From Segatella copri (lineage in GTDB: Bacteria; Bacteroidota; Bacteroidia; Bacteroidales; Bacteroidaceae), in NCBI RefSeq assembly GCF_009494395.1, contig NZ_VZCB01000101.1, positions 140,680 to 204,679 on the forward strand: DNA of 64,000 nucleotides. Reading direction: 5' to 3'. Below the pieces are notes generated by a model. It saw only the letters and a list, made by a program, of their open reading frames with translations. It made no database searches and had not been told where the DNA came from. Below, piece by piece: positions 36,028-45,833 of this stretch. The translations under genes were made by a program, and so were the position numbers. Numbering within the stretch: the first letter of the stretch is position 1; the number at the start of each line of letters is the position of its first letter.

Positions 36028-38052
36028 TTACCAGTTTCTGAACAGTTCGAAACCGAAGCGACAACCGATACCATCAAATGAGGCATTATGGAATGCTGCG
36101 AAGACACCCAAAGTCATCAGTCGGGTAGTAACTCCATATCCTAATTCCGAATAAGGATGCAGATGACGGACAACAAGGGAACTGATGTACAGCCTTTCCT
36201 TCTCTATGAATCTTCCTATCAGCGGGACCCATGCCACAGCCAGCATCGGAGCTTCGTATGTAAAATTGGTGCGGGCGTAATAATCGCTGGCATTATACCA
36301 TTGAGAACTGAGCAGTTCGAACTCTCCGCTCCAGTCATCATTCCAGCCTCCAGGTATGTTATTGTCATGGAAATTTGTGTAGTCTACAAAATCCCAATGA
36401 TCGCCTTTCTTGGTATAGAAGCCCGTACCCACTCTAAGCGAGTAGGAGCGGCGACGGGAGGAATAGAAAATACTCTGAGCATCCATTTCTACCCGTTCAT
36501 ATTCGATATTGGAGCCAAAGAGACCCTTGATTCCACGTTCATAGTCCAGAGTGAGAATGGGGCCACGCTTTCCTTTAGGCGACCATTGTATGCCAATGGC
36601 TGGGGCGGACGACTTATAGCTTGAAGGATAGCCGTGGGATGTATAAAACGTCGGATTTACAGCCAGACGCTTATGGTTAACAAGACCCACCTCAAATGCC
36701 AGATGCTGGTTGAAACGCCAATGGTTGGTTATCTTCAGATAATCGTTCTTGAACTCATAATTGCTGATGGTATCTGTCGGCGTATCCATATCAACAAACT
36801 TCCGTGCCACCCGATTGGTTGTGATATGGTTGCCATTACCCATTTCTGCCTTGAGATAACCTTCATGAAGGTTGTTATATCTAAAGATAAAAGGCAAGCG
36901 GAAATAGAAACGATGCTGTCTCATACTATATCCACCCTTGAATTGCAAACTGAGCAGAAAGTTGTGGTCAAAAGCATATTGCGTTCTCAGGTCGAACTTA
37001 TATACCAATCCCTTGCGTTCAGAGTAACCCATATAGAGCGGATTAAAGATAGGACTCAGCTTGAAATAGCCCTGATTTTCCTTACCGAAATCTTGAGAAA
37101 TACGGTTCAGCATATTATCGCCTACCATATCCCAAAGTACATTTTTTACAAAATCATTTTCCTTATGAGCTAAAGTATCCTTGATGTTCTTGTAGTAAGA
37201 TTGATAAAGACTCTCTTCGTCCAGGTTTAATTCCTCCGGTCTCACTCTTGCCATGATAGCCGTATCAGATAATTGCTTGAGCGAATCAGCCTGTAAATCG
37301 GGCAAATCATATACCGTAACATATCTTCCAACAATCTTATTGCCAAGGAACCGGAAATTTGCTCTCATATCACATCTTTTTGGAACCAGCGACTTAAAGC
37401 CTTCCGCTCCCATCTTCACAGAGATGAAGAAGCGGGTCATATCATATTCACCTTCAAAATCAACCATACTGATTTTTCCGGTCTTGCTGTCAACAATCGC
37501 CCTGGTAAGAACCGTCTGCGTATTCCTGATTCTTGGATAAGCGTAAACCTGAGCCATGCCAAAGGGGAGAGGAGTGACCGAATACTTGTAATACATCCGA
37601 TTGGACCGATGGAAAGGGGAGAGGATGTTCTCCTGAAAGAGATTTTCTTCATACACATTTGGAGTCATGTATCTCAACGCCTGTTCCATCGTTCGACTCC
37701 TGTGCGGAATGGTACTGATGCCAAAAATGCGCTTGTTTATCAACTGACCATTAGCATCATGACTCATCCGGTTGTAATACTCGCTGATGAACTTTCTTCC
37801 ACCTCCGTGAGCCACAGCATACATGGTTGGAACGAGCATGAGCAGGGCATTACGCCGATTTGTACGAAGTTGGAATTTTGTATATGCGCAAGAGGTATGA
37901 GCCGCTCTGCCGGTAGTATCTACAGTCTGGGCATATTGAAATATCAAATGCATCACCGAATCAGCATAGGCGTCTTTCGGTGACGATCTTCTGGCACAAG
38001 CCCAACAAGGCAGCAGCGTGAAGAACAAGAGGCATAATAGATATTTCTTCAT
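36028..38052 (-). CDS. DUF5686-type outer-membrane protein
   Basis: A protein of about 674 residues with a signal peptide (MKKYLLCLLFFTLLPCWACA) from the ATG at 38052, followed by a region of the DUF5686 type and many amphipathic strands of a C-terminal beta-barrel ending in a terminal aromatic ('FGFELFRNW'). The usual carboxypeptidase-like N-terminal domain of longer relatives is absent or very short. Location in the outer membrane is inferred from the strand pattern. Function unknown. Its promoter abuts a hairpin (38063-38092). Confidence 0.8.
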   Translation of the reverse strand: MKKYLLCLLFFTLLPCWACARRSSPKDAYADSVMHLIFQYAQTVDTTGRAAHTSCAYTKFQLRTNRRNALLMLVPTMYAVAHGGGRKFISEYYNRMSHDANGQLINKRIFGISTIPHRSRTMEQALRYMTPNVYEENLFQENILSPFHRSNRMYYKYSVTPLPFGMAQVYAYPRIRNTQTVLTRAIVDSKTGKISMVDFEGEYDMTRFFISVKMGAEGFKSLVPKRCDMRANFRFLGNKIVGRYVTVYDLPDLQADSLKQLSDTAIMARVRPEELNLDEESLYQSYYKNIKDTLAHKENDFVKNVLWDMVGDNMLNRISQDFGKENQGYFKLSPIFNPLYMGYSERKGLVYKFDLRTQYAFDHNFLLSLQFKGGYSMRQHRFYFRLPFIFRYNNLHEGYLKAEMGNGNHITTNRVARKFVDMDTPTDTISNYEFKNDYLKITNHWRFNQHLAFEVGLVNHKRLAVNPTFYTSHGYPSSYKSSAPAIGIQWSPKGKRGPILTLDYERGIKGLFGSNIEYERVEMDAQSIFYSSRRRSYSLRVGTGFYTKKGDHWDFVDYTNFHDNNIPGGWNDDWSGEFELLSSQWYNASDYYARTNFTYEAPMLAVAWVPLIGRFIEKERLYISSLVVRHLHPYSELGYGVTTRLMTLGVFAAFHNASFDGIGCRFGFELFRNW

Positions 38053-38056
38053 ACAA

Positions 38057-38092
38057 ATAAAAAATCGGGAACAGAACAGTCTGTACCCGATT
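38057..38092 (-). terminator. Terminator of rpoD overlapping the DUF5686 gene leader
   Basis: AATCGGG (38063-38069) and CCCGATT (38086-38092), then ACAGA (38071-38075) and TCTGT (38080-38084), form a 12-bp stem with one A/A mismatch and a 4-nt loop. On the minus strand it is followed by TTTTTTATTTG. Its 5' arm lies one base from the -7 element of the next promoter. Confidence 0.8.
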
Positions 38093-38093
38093 G

Positions 38094-38125
38094 CAAAGTT
38101 AACTATATCTGCGCAAATATCCAAA
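38094..38125 (-). promoter_or_regulatory. Promoter of the DUF5686 gene
   Basis: Minus-strand TTTG (38122-38125), 20 bp, then TAACTTTG (38094-38101). It sits between the rpoD stop codon (38128) and the terminator hairpin. Confidence 0.8.
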
Positions 38126-38127
38126 TT

Positions 38128-39003
38128 TTAACCTAGATATTTTGCAAGAATTTTTATATTTCCGGATTCACGCAACTTTGTAATGCTTTTTTCGCGTATT
38201 TGGCGAACACGTTCACGCGTCAATCCCATCTTGTCGCCAATCTCTTCCAAACCCTTTTCGGTTTCTCCGATGCCATAGCATGCACACAGGATTTTGCGTT
38301 CTCTTTCCTTCAAGACCTTATCAAGAACAGCTCTCAATTCCTGAGCCATACTTTCATGATCAACGCCTTTGTCTGTACGGCTATCATCACCACTCGACAT
38401 CACATCAACCATGGCATTATCGTCATCATCAGATCCGAATGGGGCATCAATACTTACATGATGACCACTCGCCATCATGCTCTGGGCTATCTTGTCTTCG
38501 TCAACGCCCGTTCTATCAGAAATTTCCTGCACGCTTGGCCTACGCAGATTCTCCTGTTCGAACTTGTTGATTTCCTGATTTACCTTATTCAGTGAACCTA
38601 CCTGGTTGAGAGGCAGTCTGACGATACGACTCTGTTCAGCTATAGCCTGCAAAATACTCTGACGAACCCACCATACCGCATAGGATATAAACTTAAAACC
38701 TCTCGTTTCATCAAATCGTTCAGCCGCCTTGATAAGTCCGATGTTGCCTTCATCAATCAAGTCGGTAAGTGTCAATCCCTGATGCTGGTATTGTTTAGCT
38801 ACAGACACCACAAAGCGCAGGTTGGCTTCTACCAATCTATTCTTAGCTCTTTCGCCAGCTCTACCTCCCTTACGGATAATCTGAGCCAGTTCTATTTCCT
38901 CATCGATAGAAATCATGGGCGCACGACCTATCTCAACAAGATACTTGTCGAGCGCCTCACTATTACGATTTGTTATACTTTTCTGTATCTTAAGTTGTCT
39001 CAT
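38128..39003 (-). CDS. rpoD: Primary sigma factor (RpoD/SigA, sigma-ABfr type)
   Basis: A 291-residue housekeeping sigma factor of the short Bacteroidetes type (no region 1.1). Region 1.2 'SEALDKYLVEIGRAPMISIDEEIELAQ', region 2 'NIGLIKAAERFDETRGFKFISYAVWWVRQSILQAI', region 3 'RLPLNQVGSLNKVNQEINKFEQENLRRPSVQEISD' and region 4 'LEEIGDKMGLTRERVRQIREKSITKLR' are complete. It should read the TTTG/TAnnTTTG promoters seen all over this window. Confidence 0.96.
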   Translation of the reverse strand: MRQLKIQKSITNRNSEALDKYLVEIGRAPMISIDEEIELAQIIRKGGRAGERAKNRLVEANLRFVVSVAKQYQHQGLTLTDLIDEGNIGLIKAAERFDETRGFKFISYAVWWVRQSILQAIAEQSRIVRLPLNQVGSLNKVNQEINKFEQENLRRPSVQEISDRTGVDEDKIAQSMMASGHHVSIDAPFGSDDDDNAMVDVMSSGDDSRTDKGVDHESMAQELRAVLDKVLKERERKILCACYGIGETEKGLEEIGDKMGLTRERVRQIREKSITKLRESGNIKILAKYLG

Positions 39004-39097
39004 ATCTGCTATATTTTCTTTTAGTTACACCCATTTAAGTGCGAATATAGCAAAAAAATCGATACGTTGTTACTTTTGATAACTTACTTTAACATAA

Positions 39098-40780
39098 TTA
39101 TTTAACTGTCTCATTCTGAGAGAATTTCATAAAGGCGTCTTTATAGCCATTAAAAACATTGATATCTACCTCGCCTCGGATGCCTGCCACACGTCCATCT
39201 GGACAGAGCTGCCAGTAAACAAGATGAATGTCTGGCTTATATTCTCCATACCTTGCTATCCATACCAGATAGTTATGTTTAAGGTCCGGAGCCATTGATA
39301 GATAGCGGTTTACGAATATCTGACTGATGTAGAGTATCGGCTTGGTACCCGTAGCTCTCTCCACGATTCTTAGCCATGTTCTTACCCGGCTGAAGAGCAC
39401 ACCTACACCACCCATTTTTCTGATCTGGCTGGGCAGAGGCTCCACATCCAGCACTGGTGGAAAGTCGCCTTTGCGTATATAGCTGTGCTTCAGAAAATAA
39501 TGCGCCTGCTGGGCTGCTGGCGAAATTGTACTGAAGAAGTGGTAACTGCCAACCTTGAATCCATGAGCCTTGGCTGCCAGATAGTCCTTCCTGTAATAGG
39601 GATTCAATAGCGAGGCACCTTCCGTACTCTTAATATAGATGTAGCGGATAGGGAAGTTGACTGCTCCAGATACCGTTTTCTTACTCAGTCTACCCAGATG
39701 CGTGATGCGCAGACGGTCCCAGTATATTGGATATTTCTTTCTTCCTTTTCCATGTTGATATTTGGAGATGTCGATACCATAGATACGCTCGGAAGTATAG
39801 ACCAGTCGCTCTCCTTTATATCTGTCATTTTTCCATTCACCTACGCGAAGTGGCTTTCTAGGAGCGATGCTGAATCCCCAGCCTTGTCGGACTCCATTCT
39901 GCCATTCTCCTTCATAGTATGTTCCGTCATAAGCCTGCCATCTGCCATATCCGTTTGCTTGATAAAGACTGTCAAACGACCCTTTATAGTAGCCGAGCGA
40001 ATCCGGTTTCAGCTTATAGTTGATAGAACGGCGAAGGGTAGTTCCATGTGTCTTGGCAAGCGATGAGGCAAGGCGAGGAGAGAGTGCGGCAACACCATCC
40101 GGAGTCGTTTCTGAAGTTAACTGGAAGAGATGAAGACCAGCCGTATTCCTGCCGTCCATGGCTTTCAAAAGTTCACAAGATTCGCTAGTCCACTTGCCAT
40201 CTGCCTGTCTGAAAAACGCCTTGTAACTAATGCAGCGCACCAGTTTCACATGTCCTTTCTTTCGAATTTGTTTCAGTGAATCAAGCATTTTTCTTGCAGA
40301 ATCTCTTAAGATGATTTCCCGCTGAGTATAGCCGCTTATTGGGTTATATCCGAGGTCTTGAACGGAGTGAGAATGTAAATAATAATTCAACTCTCCAACC
40401 TTCCATTTTGAGTCAGTATATACGCTATCAAGCGAATCAACTTTTTCTTTCAGGAGAGTATCTGCATCCACCTTCTGATAGCGGTTTTTACTGATGCTGC
40501 TATTGTATGCAGCAGCCAGTCTGCCCCCACACGAAGGTATGAGAGTCCATCGGTTCATAAAGTTGGCTGCCAGGCTTACCGTATCCTCATCAAAGCATAA
40601 GACCAGCTTGCCGTCTTGTCTCAGTTCGTAATGCGAATAAGCCTTGATAGTGGCTCTTGCCGCCATTACTCTCTCTCTGCTGGGATTGAGACAGTAATAT
40701 ATCCAATATCCCAGCGCTGCTAATACGACTACCAACAGGGCTCCAGCAATGCTGAAGCCCTTGATTCTATTGTTTTTCAT
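39098..40780 (-). CDS. MORN-repeat / GH25 lysozyme fusion protein
   Basis: A 560-residue protein: membrane anchor or uncleaved signal (about 10-30), a roughly 200-residue unassigned region, two or three MORN-type repeats at about 265-325 ('YKGSFDSLYQANGYGRW', 'YEGEWQNGVRQGWGF', 'GEWKNDRYKGE'), then a GH25 domain (about 330-550) with 'GIDISKYQH', 'YIYIKSTEGA', 'KVGSYHFFS' and 'FPPVLDVEPLPS'. The combination suggests an envelope-bound muramidase. The ATG at 40780 overlaps the end of tilS, pointing to translational coupling. Confidence 0.88.
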   Translation of the reverse strand: MKNNRIKGFSIAGALLVVVLAALGYWIYYCLNPSRERVMAARATIKAYSHYELRQDGKLVLCFDEDTVSLAANFMNRWTLIPSCGGRLAAAYNSSISKNRYQKVDADTLLKEKVDSLDSVYTDSKWKVGELNYYLHSHSVQDLGYNPISGYTQREIILRDSARKMLDSLKQIRKKGHVKLVRCISYKAFFRQADGKWTSESCELLKAMDGRNTAGLHLFQLTSETTPDGVAALSPRLASSLAKTHGTTLRRSINYKLKPDSLGYYKGSFDSLYQANGYGRWQAYDGTYYEGEWQNGVRQGWGFSIAPRKPLRVGEWKNDRYKGERLVYTSERIYGIDISKYQHGKGRKKYPIYWDRLRITHLGRLSKKTVSGAVNFPIRYIYIKSTEGASLLNPYYRKDYLAAKAHGFKVGSYHFFSTISPAAQQAHYFLKHSYIRKGDFPPVLDVEPLPSQIRKMGGVGVLFSRVRTWLRIVERATGTKPILYISQIFVNRYLSMAPDLKHNYLVWIARYGEYKPDIHLVYWQLCPDGRVAGIRGEVDINVFNGYKDAFMKFSQNETVK

Positions 40781-42167
40781 TATTCTGCACAAGTTCTATT
40801 TCCAAAATTATTTGGGTTTGATCTGTTATCTTGCTCCTGTCAGAAGTTCTTTCACCTACCAGCCATATGATTTCGCCCTGGCTGTCGGTAATGACATGTT
40901 GCCCCATCTTCTGTACCACATTCCGCTTGCGGTCGGTAAGATAATCGCTTACCAATTTACTTCCTTTCATACCGAAAGGGTAGAACCGGTCACCCTTTTC
41001 GCATAGGCGATAGGTTAGTGGAAAACTTACTTTATCTGCATCAAGCGTTATCAGATGACTGCTCTTGCTTGGAGTGAAGTCAGCAGTCCGTGGATAGCAA
41101 TGAAGTTTTATCTTCAAGCTTTTTCCTAAGTTGTAATTACCTTCTTCCGGCAAGCGGAACGGGCGTTCACTCTGAATGGTATCCAAATCAGCCAAAGCCG
41201 TAACCAACAATTGATTTCTATCGATGGCAACCATATAACTGCCATTCTTCCAGAGCTTTCCCACGCCACCGTCCTTGGCAACCAGACTCTCATAAATATC
41301 ATCAATCACATCACCATGAAAGCCATATTTTCCCAGTTCGCTGTGAAGCATGAATTCAGGAGAAGGAGCTTTCATGATGGGTTGCTTCTGCAGGCAAATC
41401 ACATGCTCATCTGCCGAGCCTTCATTGCAAAAGTCCTTGACGCCTGCATCAGCTCTATCATGATTCATCAATCCCTCCAGCATCGTTTTCGCCTGCCTCA
41501 GATATTTTGCAGTCTGGTCGATGTTCTCCTTGGCAGCCGGATTGATTGTTTCGAGTAATGGAATCACGTGATGGCGGATTCTATTGCGCAGAGCATCATC
41601 CTCCAGATTGGTAGAATCGGTTACATAATCCTGCCCTTGCAACTGGAGATAGTCTAGAATATCCTGACGGCTGATGCAGAGTAGGGGGCGCAGGATGTTT
41701 CCATTTTTGGGAGCAATGCCAGCCAGTCCGTCCACGCCACTGCCTCTGAGCAGGTTAAGAATAACTGTTTCTACGTTGTCATCCCGGTGATGAGCCACAC
41801 AGATGCCATCGGCTTCAATATCCTTAGCCAGTTGGGCAAAATATCGATAACGCAGGTCGCGGGCAGCCATCTCGATGCTCACTTTGTGCTGACAGGCGTA
41901 AAACTGAGTATCAAAATGAATGCGATGCAACGTTATACCAAGTCTTTCGCAAAGATTGACGCAGAATTGTTCATCGCGCTCGCTCTCTTCACCACGCAGA
42001 TGAAAATTGCAATGGGCAGCGCTTACGCTCACTCCCAGTTGTTGCAAGATTAAGAGCAACGCCACGCTGTCGGCTCCACCTGATAGGGCAACTATATATC
42101 TGCCACGACTTTTAAAAAGATTGTGGTGGATGATGTATTTCCTGACGATAGACTCTATCTTGTTCAT
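40767..42167 (-). CDS. tilS: tRNA(Ile)-lysidine synthetase
   Basis: A 466-residue TilS that makes lysidine at C34 of tRNA-Ile(CAU), switching its decoding to AUA. The PP-loop 'VALSGGADSVALLLIL' and 'CVAHHRDDNVETVILNLLRGSGVDGLAGI' are diagnostic, followed by the TilS substrate-binding domains ('FYPFGMKGSKLVSDYLTDRK'). Length is normal for the three-domain type. Confidence 0.95.
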   Translation of the reverse strand: MNKIESIVRKYIIHHNLFKSRGRYIVALSGGADSVALLLILQQLGVSVSAAHCNFHLRGEESERDEQFCVNLCERLGITLHRIHFDTQFYACQHKVSIEMAARDLRYRYFAQLAKDIEADGICVAHHRDDNVETVILNLLRGSGVDGLAGIAPKNGNILRPLLCISRQDILDYLQLQGQDYVTDSTNLEDDALRNRIRHHVIPLLETINPAAKENIDQTAKYLRQAKTMLEGLMNHDRADAGVKDFCNEGSADEHVICLQKQPIMKAPSPEFMLHSELGKYGFHGDVIDDIYESLVAKDGGVGKLWKNGSYMVAIDRNQLLVTALADLDTIQSERPFRLPEEGNYNLGKSLKIKLHCYPRTADFTPSKSSHLITLDADKVSFPLTYRLCEKGDRFYPFGMKGSKLVSDYLTDRKRNVVQKMGQHVITDSQGEIIWLVGERTSDRSKITDQTQIILEIELVQNNEKQ

Positions 42168-42209
42168 TGCCTTGATACTTTACCTGATTATTTATATACT
42201 TGATACTTA

Positions 42210-42227
42210 ACCTATTATATAATAGGT
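42210..42227. repeat. 18-bp perfect palindrome between tilS and kdsB
   Basis: ACCTATTATATAATAGGT is self-complementary and is followed by AATATTGTTTTAT towards kdsB. It may act as a weak terminator for kdsB or as a protein site. Confidence 0.55.
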
Positions 42228-42236
42228 AATATTGTT

Positions 42237-42983
42237 TTATTCCGCCTGCTCCTTGAGAAATTCCTCAGCTCTCTGCAAGTCTTCCGGGGTATCGATACCT
42301 ACGGTCTCTACGTCTGTAGTTCCCACCTTAATCTTATAACCGTTCTGCAACCATCTGAGCTGCTCCAGACTCTCCGCAATCTCCAGCGAACTCTGTGGCA
42401 ACTGGGTCACTTCTCTGAGCACTTCCTTGCGATAGGCATAGATGCCCAGGTGCTTGAGATAAGGGAAATGGCTAAGCCAATCCTTGCGTTCCTTGCCACG
42501 AACGTAAGGAATTACGCTGCGCGAGAAGTAGAGAGCAAAGCCCTGATTGCTGACAGCAATCTTTGGACTATTTGGATTCTCAACAGCTTCCATCGAGGTG
42601 AAAGCCTTGCCCAATGTAGCAATCTGAGTGGTTGGGTCGTCGAAGCAATGACAGATGGTATCCAGCTGACTCTTAGCAACAAAAGGTTCATCTCCCTGAA
42701 CGTTTACGATAACGTCCCAATCGCCGCCAATCTTCTCGATAGCTTCTTCGATGCGGTCGGTACCGCTCTTATGGTCGGTGCGGGTCATGACAGCCTTGCC
42801 GCCAAATGCTTCAACAGCCTTGAAGATGCGTTCGTCGTCAGTAGCAACGTATGCTTCTTCCAGTACTGCAGCCACTTTTTCATAAACATGCTGTATAACT
42901 GGCTTGCCGCCCAACATGGCGAGAGGCTTGCCAGGGAAACGCGTAGAGGCGTATCTTGCTGGTATAATTCCTATGAATTTCAT
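42237..42983 (-). CDS. kdsB: CMP-KDO synthetase
   Basis: A 248-residue enzyme that activates KDO with CTP for lipid A-core assembly. The N-terminal 'IGIIPARYASTRFPGKPLAMLGGKPVIQHVYE', 'VYVATDDERI'-like, 'SGTDRIEEA', 'VNVQGDEPF' and C-terminal 'GIDTPEDLQRAEE' motifs are all present. The ATG at 42983 starts the domain; an upstream in-frame start would add 21 residues across the promoter. Confidence 0.95.
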   Translation of the reverse strand: MKFIGIIPARYASTRFPGKPLAMLGGKPVIQHVYEKVAAVLEEAYVATDDERIFKAVEAFGGKAVMTRTDHKSGTDRIEEAIEKIGGDWDVIVNVQGDEPFVAKSQLDTICHCFDDPTTQIATLGKAFTSMEAVENPNSPKIAVSNQGFALYFSRSVIPYVRGKERKDWLSHFPYLKHLGIYAYRKEVLREVTQLPQSSLEIAESLEQLRWLQNGYKIKVGTTDVETVGIDTPEDLQRAEEFLKEQAE

Positions 42984-43035
42984 AATCTTATTCTCTTTAT
43001 TTTTATTGTCAACGCTTATATGTTTATTACGAACG

Positions 43036-43067
43036 CAAAAGTACAATATTATTTTGTATTGACCAAA
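43036..43067 (-). promoter_or_regulatory. Promoter of kdsB
   Basis: Minus-strand TTTG (43064-43067), 20 bp, then TACTTTTG (43036-43043). Confidence 0.87.
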
Positions 43068-43194
43068 TTATTTTATGCAAATTATACTTTCCGAAAACGT
43101 CTATTTATCATAATACACGTTAATATTTTAAGATAGAGATAATATAAAGTAATAAAAAAAAACAAAACCAATATGTTATTTACGGATTTCTTTG

Positions 43195-43202
43195 TACCTT
43201 TG
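43195..43202 (+). promoter_or_regulatory. -7 element of hrpB
   Basis: TACCTTTG, 31 bp before the ATG at 43234. The -33 position has no TTTG. Confidence 0.55.
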
Positions 43203-43233
43203 CAGAAAGTAATTTTAGATTAGTATAAACGAT

Positions 43234-45813
43234 ATGAACACTGATAGACTTTTCAGTCAGGCAGGAAATTTGCCTGCATACCAGATTGCCGATGCAGTCA
43301 ATCAGAAATTGGCGGAATCATCCAATCTCGTCATTACTGCGCCACCTGGAGCCGGCAAATCAACCTTGCTGCCACTTACCATTCTCAACGCATGCAATGG
43401 CAAGATTCTCATGTTGGAACCGCGCCGGCTGGCTGCTCGTCAGATAGCTGAACGAATGGCCAGTATTTTGGGCGAATCTGTTGGCAAGACGGTTGGCTAT
43501 CGCGTACGCTTCGAAAATAAGACGTCTAAAGATACTCGCATCGAAGTTCTCACTGAAGGAATCCTCACGCGTATGCTGGTGAATGATCCCACGTTGGATG
43601 GCGTCAGCATCGTCATCTTTGACGAATTTCATGAGCGAAGTATCAATTCAGATCTGGCGCTTGCCTTGACCCGACAAGCTCAGGAGATTATCCGACCTGA
43701 TTTAAAGATGGTTATCATGTCTGCAACGATTGATACAACCGCCATTTGCCAAACGCTCCGGGCACCACTCATAGAAAGCCAAGGTAAGATGTTTCCGGTA
43801 GAAACCGTCTATGCAGCCGATGATGTCAACGCATACGATATGGTTCAGGTAATGGTTGCCACGATAGTCAGGGCCCATCACGATCATCAAGGCGATATTC
43901 TGGCGTTTCTTCCTGGCCAGGGAGAAATCCTGAAATGCGAAGAAATGTTAAACGGAATAATAGCCAAGGCTGATGATTCTTCTGCTGATAATATGTGGGC
44001 AGCCACAACCGTCTATCCGCTTTACGGCAATCTCTCGCCGGAGAAGCAGCGAAGCGCCATTGCTCCCTCACAGGAAGGAAGCCGAAAAATCGTTCTTGCA
44101 ACCCCTATCGCCGAAACTTCGCTTACTATTGAGGGCGTGAGAATCGTGGTTGATTCCGGACTCTGCAGAAAGCTGGTCTATGATAACCGAACCGGACTCA
44201 GCCAGCTGAAGACTGTACGAATCAGCAAGGATATGGCTACCCAGCGAAGAGGTCGTGCCGGACGAGTAGCTGAAGGTATCTGCTACCGTCTCTGGACGCA
44301 GACCTCAGAACATCTGATGGAAGATCAGCGCCGTCCAGAAATAGAAGATGCAGATCTCGCTTCAATGGTTCTGGATATTGCTGCCTTTGGAGAAAACAAC
44401 CCTGAATCCCTACCCTGGTTCACTCAGCCACCTACCGCTAATCTGCTGTCAGCAAAGAGTTTACTCGTTTCTCTCAGAGCCATTCGGGAAGATGGAAGCA
44501 TCACAGCTCTTGGCAAGGAAATGGCATTCCTACCCTGTCATCCACGCATTGCCCGCATGATGCTGAACAGAAATTCCGCAGCTTTGGCCTGCGATATTGC
44601 AGCGCTATTGGAAGAGAAAGACCCGATGAGCGAATCTTCTGATACGGATCTCGCCTTAAGAATCTCCATCCTTCGTTCGCAGCGCAGGAAATCGAACCTG
44701 GGAAGATGGAACCGCATCGCACAGATTGCGCAGGAATACCGCAGAATGCTCAGAATCAAGGAAGATAATGGAGAGATAGATGCTGAGGAAGTGGGCAGTC
44801 TGATAGCCCAGGCTTATCCGGAGCGCATCGCCAGGGCGGTGGATAATATTGGCAATTTCCGCATGGCAAACGGCAATACGGTCTTCATCGACAAGTCTGA
44901 TGCGATGTCTGCACAGGAATGGATAGCCATCGCTTCGCTCAATTCTGCCAGCTGCAACGAATCTGCATCCGGCAAATCTGTTTCCGGCAAATCTGCTTCC
45001 GGTAACGATGCCGGTAGCAAAGGAAAGGTTTTCCTCTGCGCTCCCGTCGCTGTCAGAGACCTGCCATTTACGGAGGTTGAAAACATCTCCTGGGACAGTA
45101 AAGCAGGAATGGTGAAGATGCAGATGGAACAACGCATAGGCAAGCTGGTGATTGACAGCAAGCCGATTCAGAATGCGGATAAGCAGCAGATCATTGACAT
45201 CATCTGCACCGCAGCCAGAAAAGACGGACTCAGCATGTTCGACTGGAACGAAAGCGTACAGCGCCTACAGCGACGTGTAGCGAAGGTGAGCGAATGGCAT
45301 CCCGAATTGGAGATACCCGACCTTTCAACAGAAAAACTCCTATCGACCGCTGCCGACTGGCTCCCTTTCTATCTGGAGGATACAGGGCGAGTGAGGACCA
45401 GCATCAGCGAGATGAAGAAAATCAATCTTGAGGAAGCCTTGTGGGCACTCATCCCATACGATGTTCAGCAGGAGATAGAGCGCCTCGCCCCTACCCACCT
45501 CCGTGTTCCTTCGGGCAGCAACATCCGCATCGACTACCGCCAGGGCGCAGAAGCCCCTGTTCTGAGTGTGCGTCTGCAGGAATGCTTCGGAATGACAGAG
45601 ACGCCGACGGTGAATGATGGTAAGCAGCCGCTGCTGATGGAGTTGCTTTCACCGGGATTCAAGCCGGTGCAGTTGACTCAGGATCTCCACAGTTTCTGGG
45701 AAGGAACCTACTTCGAAGTGCGCAAGGAGCTCAAGCGCCGATATCCGAAGCATTTCTGGCCTGAGAACCCGCTGGAAAGCGAAGCTGTAAGAGGAGTAAA
45801 GAAGAAGAAATAG
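43234..45813 (+). CDS. hrpB: ATP-dependent helicase HrpB
   Basis: An 859-residue DEAH-box helicase. Motifs are 'ITAPPGAGKSTLLPL' (Walker A), 'IVIFDEFHERSI' (DEFH), 'MSATID', 'LVLATPIAETSLTI'-type motif V and 'TQRRGRAGRVAEGICYRLW', followed by the HA2-type and HrpB C-terminal domains ('YRQGAEAPVLSVRLQECFGM'). HrpB is a predicted RNA helicase of unclear role. A Ser/Gly/Lys linker (about residues 577-592) is encoded by three 15-bp tandem repeats at 44962-45006. Confidence 0.94.
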   Translation: MNTDRLFSQAGNLPAYQIADAVNQKLAESSNLVITAPPGAGKSTLLPLTILNACNGKILMLEPRRLAARQIAERMASILGESVGKTVGYRVRFENKTSKDTRIEVLTEGILTRMLVNDPTLDGVSIVIFDEFHERSINSDLALALTRQAQEIIRPDLKMVIMSATIDTTAICQTLRAPLIESQGKMFPVETVYAADDVNAYDMVQVMVATIVRAHHDHQGDILAFLPGQGEILKCEEMLNGIIAKADDSSADNMWAATTVYPLYGNLSPEKQRSAIAPSQEGSRKIVLATPIAETSLTIEGVRIVVDSGLCRKLVYDNRTGLSQLKTVRISKDMATQRRGRAGRVAEGICYRLWTQTSEHLMEDQRRPEIEDADLASMVLDIAAFGENNPESLPWFTQPPTANLLSAKSLLVSLRAIREDGSITALGKEMAFLPCHPRIARMMLNRNSAALACDIAALLEEKDPMSESSDTDLALRISILRSQRRKSNLGRWNRIAQIAQEYRRMLRIKEDNGEIDAEEVGSLIAQAYPERIARAVDNIGNFRMANGNTVFIDKSDAMSAQEWIAIASLNSASCNESASGKSVSGKSASGNDAGSKGKVFLCAPVAVRDLPFTEVENISWDSKAGMVKMQMEQRIGKLVIDSKPIQNADKQQIIDIICTAARKDGLSMFDWNESVQRLQRRVAKVSEWHPELEIPDLSTEKLLSTAADWLPFYLEDTGRVRTSISEMKKINLEEALWALIPYDVQQEIERLAPTHLRVPSGSNIRIDYRQGAEAPVLSVRLQECFGMTETPTVNDGKQPLLMELLSPGFKPVQLTQDLHSFWEGTYFEVRKELKRRYPKHFWPENPLESEAVRGVKKKK
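44962..45006 (+). repeat. 15-bp tandem repeat inside hrpB
   Basis: Three copies of TCTGCATCCGGCAAA with small changes, in frame, coding SASGK, SVSGK, SASGN. Confidence 0.75.
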
Positions 45814-45833
45814 AAACAAGAATATAGAAAACA

